Source of the DNA: Bostrychus sinensis
Lineage: Eukaryota > Chordata > Actinopteri > Gobiiformes > Eleotridae
Length of the DNA stretch: 64,000 bases
Direction: 5' to 3'
NCBI GenBank assembly: GCA_020698575.1
Contig: CM036253.1
Coordinates: 33,471,719 to 33,535,718, forward strand
Made by a program: the position numbers and the translations under genes. Every line of letters starts with the position of its first letter. Position 1 is the first letter of the stretch. The notes beneath the pieces were generated by a model. It saw only the letters and a program-made list of their open reading frames with translations, was not told the origin of the DNA and did not search any database. Below are positions 62,394-64,000 of the stretch, one piece after another.

Positions 62394-62629
62394 TCAGTCC
62401 TTGGGCTGGTCTTTGCTCTGTTTCTTCATCTTCATGCGTCGGTTCTGGAACCAGATCTTGACCTGCCGCTCGGTTAGGTTGAGGGCGCGCGCCACCTCGT
62501 GCCTCCGGTCCCGCGTGAGGTACATGTTGAAGAGAAACTCCTTCTCCAGCTCCAGAGTCTGGTATTTGGTGTAGGGGCAGCGCTTCTTCCGGGAGGAGCG
62601 CGCATGAAGCCAGTTGGCCGAGGGGTCGT
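62394..62629 (-). CDS. hoxb9a: hoxb9a exon 2 (homeobox exon; gene runs off the window)
   Basis: This exon encodes the last 77 residues of a group 9 Hox protein after a CAG acceptor at 62632-62630. The intron is phase 1, as in all Hox9 genes. The peptide begins DPSANWLHARSSRKKRCPYT, carrying the ANWLHA motif with the PBX-contact tryptophan. The homeodomain (62415-62594) contains KYQTLELEKEFLFNMYLTRD and KIWFQNRRMKMKK. SSRKK before the homeodomain and RRHEVA inside it distinguish Hoxb9 from Hoxa9, Hoxc9 and Hoxd9, which have STRKK and RRYEVA. The tail is QSKDQPKD followed by TGA at 62396-62394. Exon 1 is not present up to 64000, so the intron is at least 1.37 kb. The protein acts as a posterior-trunk transcription factor. 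Teleosts keep hoxb9 only in the HoxBa cluster. Confidence 0.97.
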
Positions 62630-63222
62630 CTGCGGAAAGGACACAGGAAGATCAATGGTTACAATAAATCAAACCTCAGCACATGGTTTATAACCAATGA
62701 ATATAAATCCTTCTCATTGTCCTTCTTTCTCTTCTCTGGGGCCTGGACGTGTGTGTGTGGAATTATTACAGAGCGATGTAAAGTAAAGACGACCTTTGCG
62801 CGTTGTGTTAATATGCTTCTCACCAACTGATATCAAAGAGTATATTTTTTAACAGGGAACAAAGGGTGACGCGACATGTTCTTTGTAGAATAGGTTTAAT
62901 GTGGGGCAGCCAGGCAATGTCCTTCGGGACCGAAGAACAAAGGGTGGCTGAATTTGTAAAATTAAGAGGTATAAAACATAAAAACTAAAAATAAAACAAG
63001 GTCAGTTTTCAGGAATTAACATACACAATAGCACATGTAACAACAAAAACAATAAAAAATATATAGTTTCCACGGGACCCCATTATCCTTGCTAGATTTT
63101 AAACTGTCTTCTGTAAAACTCCACGTGACTGGCCTGCGCGCATCCCATGTCAACATGCGTCCCCTTGAACCGCTGAAAACGTTATTATATGGACACAGGT
63201 ACAATATTATAGAACGATTTGA

Positions 63223-63224
<2 letters not shown>

Positions 63225-63277
<53 letters not shown>
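63225..63277. repeat. (AT)n microsatellite in the hoxb9a intron
   Basis: About 26 AT units. Confidence 0.97.
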
Positions 63278-63281
<4 letters not shown>

Positions 63282-63937
63282 CATTATTCTGATTGACTGT
63301 ATGAATATGTATAGATATCATGTATATACAAGCCTCAAATGCTGAGAGGCTAGAGAACTTTATGATTTCTAATTGCAGTTATCATTAAAGAAACTGGGGG
63401 AAAAACTGCTGATGTCTTTATTAAACGAACACCCCATGTGAAGAACAATAGGACAAGAGCTCTGAAAGCCAGTGTAAAACAGTGCTTTTACGCATACTGT
63501 TCTAATTACGTCTAATTACGCATCACGAATGCAAAAAATCTAAATGCGCCATACTTCCTATTGTCTTTCAAACCAACAGTTGTAAGGGGAAAATAACACG
63601 AGAGCGCGTTAGAAGTGACGGAAGCCGCGCGCGCTCTCACAAACACCTGCCATGCTGCCCCACTGTAATTGACACGTCTGTGCGTAAAGTGGAGTTTATG
63701 GTGTCAACAGGGCGCAGTTTAGGTGCGCGTAAATCCACACTCACTGCACTGTTTGGATGGACGGGGCTGACGGAATACACGCTCGTAAATACACAAAAGG
63801 ACGGGGACGGTGCGTAAAATGAGGTATTAAAATCCATAATCCATAAATCACGCGCGGTTTTAAACTGTAATTAAAAGATAAGGCAGATGAGTATTTCAGT
63901 TAAGCCATCTTTGCATCGATTATGTCAATTCTAGCAA

Positions 63938-64000
63938 CCTAAACCAGATCTAAACCAGGACAAACCGAGGACAAACGAAAGACAAAATTAGGTCTAAACA
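63938..64000. repeat. degenerate AAACCAGGACTAA minisatellite, array 3 (runs off the window)
   Basis: AACCTAAACCAGATCTAAAC, CAGGACAAACCGAGGACAAA-type units at the window edge, same unit as arrays 1 and 2. Confidence 0.7.

Larger units (their letters stand above)
62630..64000 (-). other. hoxb9a: hoxb9a intron, partial
   Basis: Intronic sequence from the acceptor to the window edge. It has an AT microsatellite (about 63225-63277), several TGCGTAAA or TTTTACGCA motifs at 63486, 63681 and 63811, a CpG-rich stretch at about 63600-63830, and at the very end a short array of the AAACCAGGACTAA-type minisatellite. No exon 1 signature of Hoxb9 was found here. Confidence 0.85.

Noticed and set aside
62260..62655. 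131-codon minus-strand frame at hoxb9a
   Set aside because: It is out of frame with the homeobox; the real reading frame in the same DNA is the hoxb9a exon at 62394-62629.

Overview
This window is part of a teleost fish HoxB cluster, read on the minus strand. Three coding exons are certain. They are both exons of hoxb8 (exon 1 at 35975-36407, exon 2 at 26830-27257) and the homeobox exon of hoxb9 (62394-62629), whose first exon lies beyond position 64000. Teleosts keep hoxb9 only in the HoxBa copy of the duplicated cluster, so I call the genes hoxb8a and hoxb9a. The dispersed repeats are fish-type (hAT-like MITEs, Tc1-like fragments, the TATAGCGCTTT and CATCCATC families), and the general look is of a spiny-rayed (percomorph) fish; the species cannot be told from the sequence.

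Layout from high to low coordinates, which is the direction of transcription: hoxb9a intron (62630-64000, partial), hoxb9a exon 2 with a 3' UTR that runs into a TTAA-type MITE (61585-62203), about 25 kb of b9-b8 intergenic DNA, the hoxb8a promoter side and exon 1, an 8.7 kb hoxb8a intron, hoxb8a exon 2, a long 3' UTR (about 3.2 kb) ending near 23600, then about 23 kb of downstream DNA with no gene that I can recognise. No hoxb7 homeobox is visible in that downstream DNA.

The non-coding DNA falls into two kinds. Islands of unique, often CpG-rich sequence carry homeodomain-like motifs (TTTTACGCA, CCATAAA, TAATTA-like) and look like conserved regulatory DNA: about 1-2280, 9070-10600, 30480-35060, 36400-39130, 42170-43000, 45420-45690, 48660-48990, 56690-57680, 59330-61560 and 63400-63900. 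Between them lie repeat-rich stretches with DNA-transposon fragments, minisatellites and microsatellites. Hox clusters are usually compact and poor in transposons, so this degree of expansion is notable.

The best single regulatory feature is a near-perfect miR-196 complementary site in the hoxb8a 3' UTR (23779-23800). It matches the known HOXB8 cleavage site, including the G:U wobble at miRNA position 5. It survives although transposon fragments separate it from the stop codon by 3 kb. The two Hox proteins are DNA-binding transcription factors that pattern the trunk axis. In vertebrates miR-196 genes lie upstream of the group 9 Hox genes, so an miRNA from the same cluster would act on hoxb8a mRNA.

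No tRNA, rRNA, CRISPR or protein-coding gene other than the two Hox genes could be supported.
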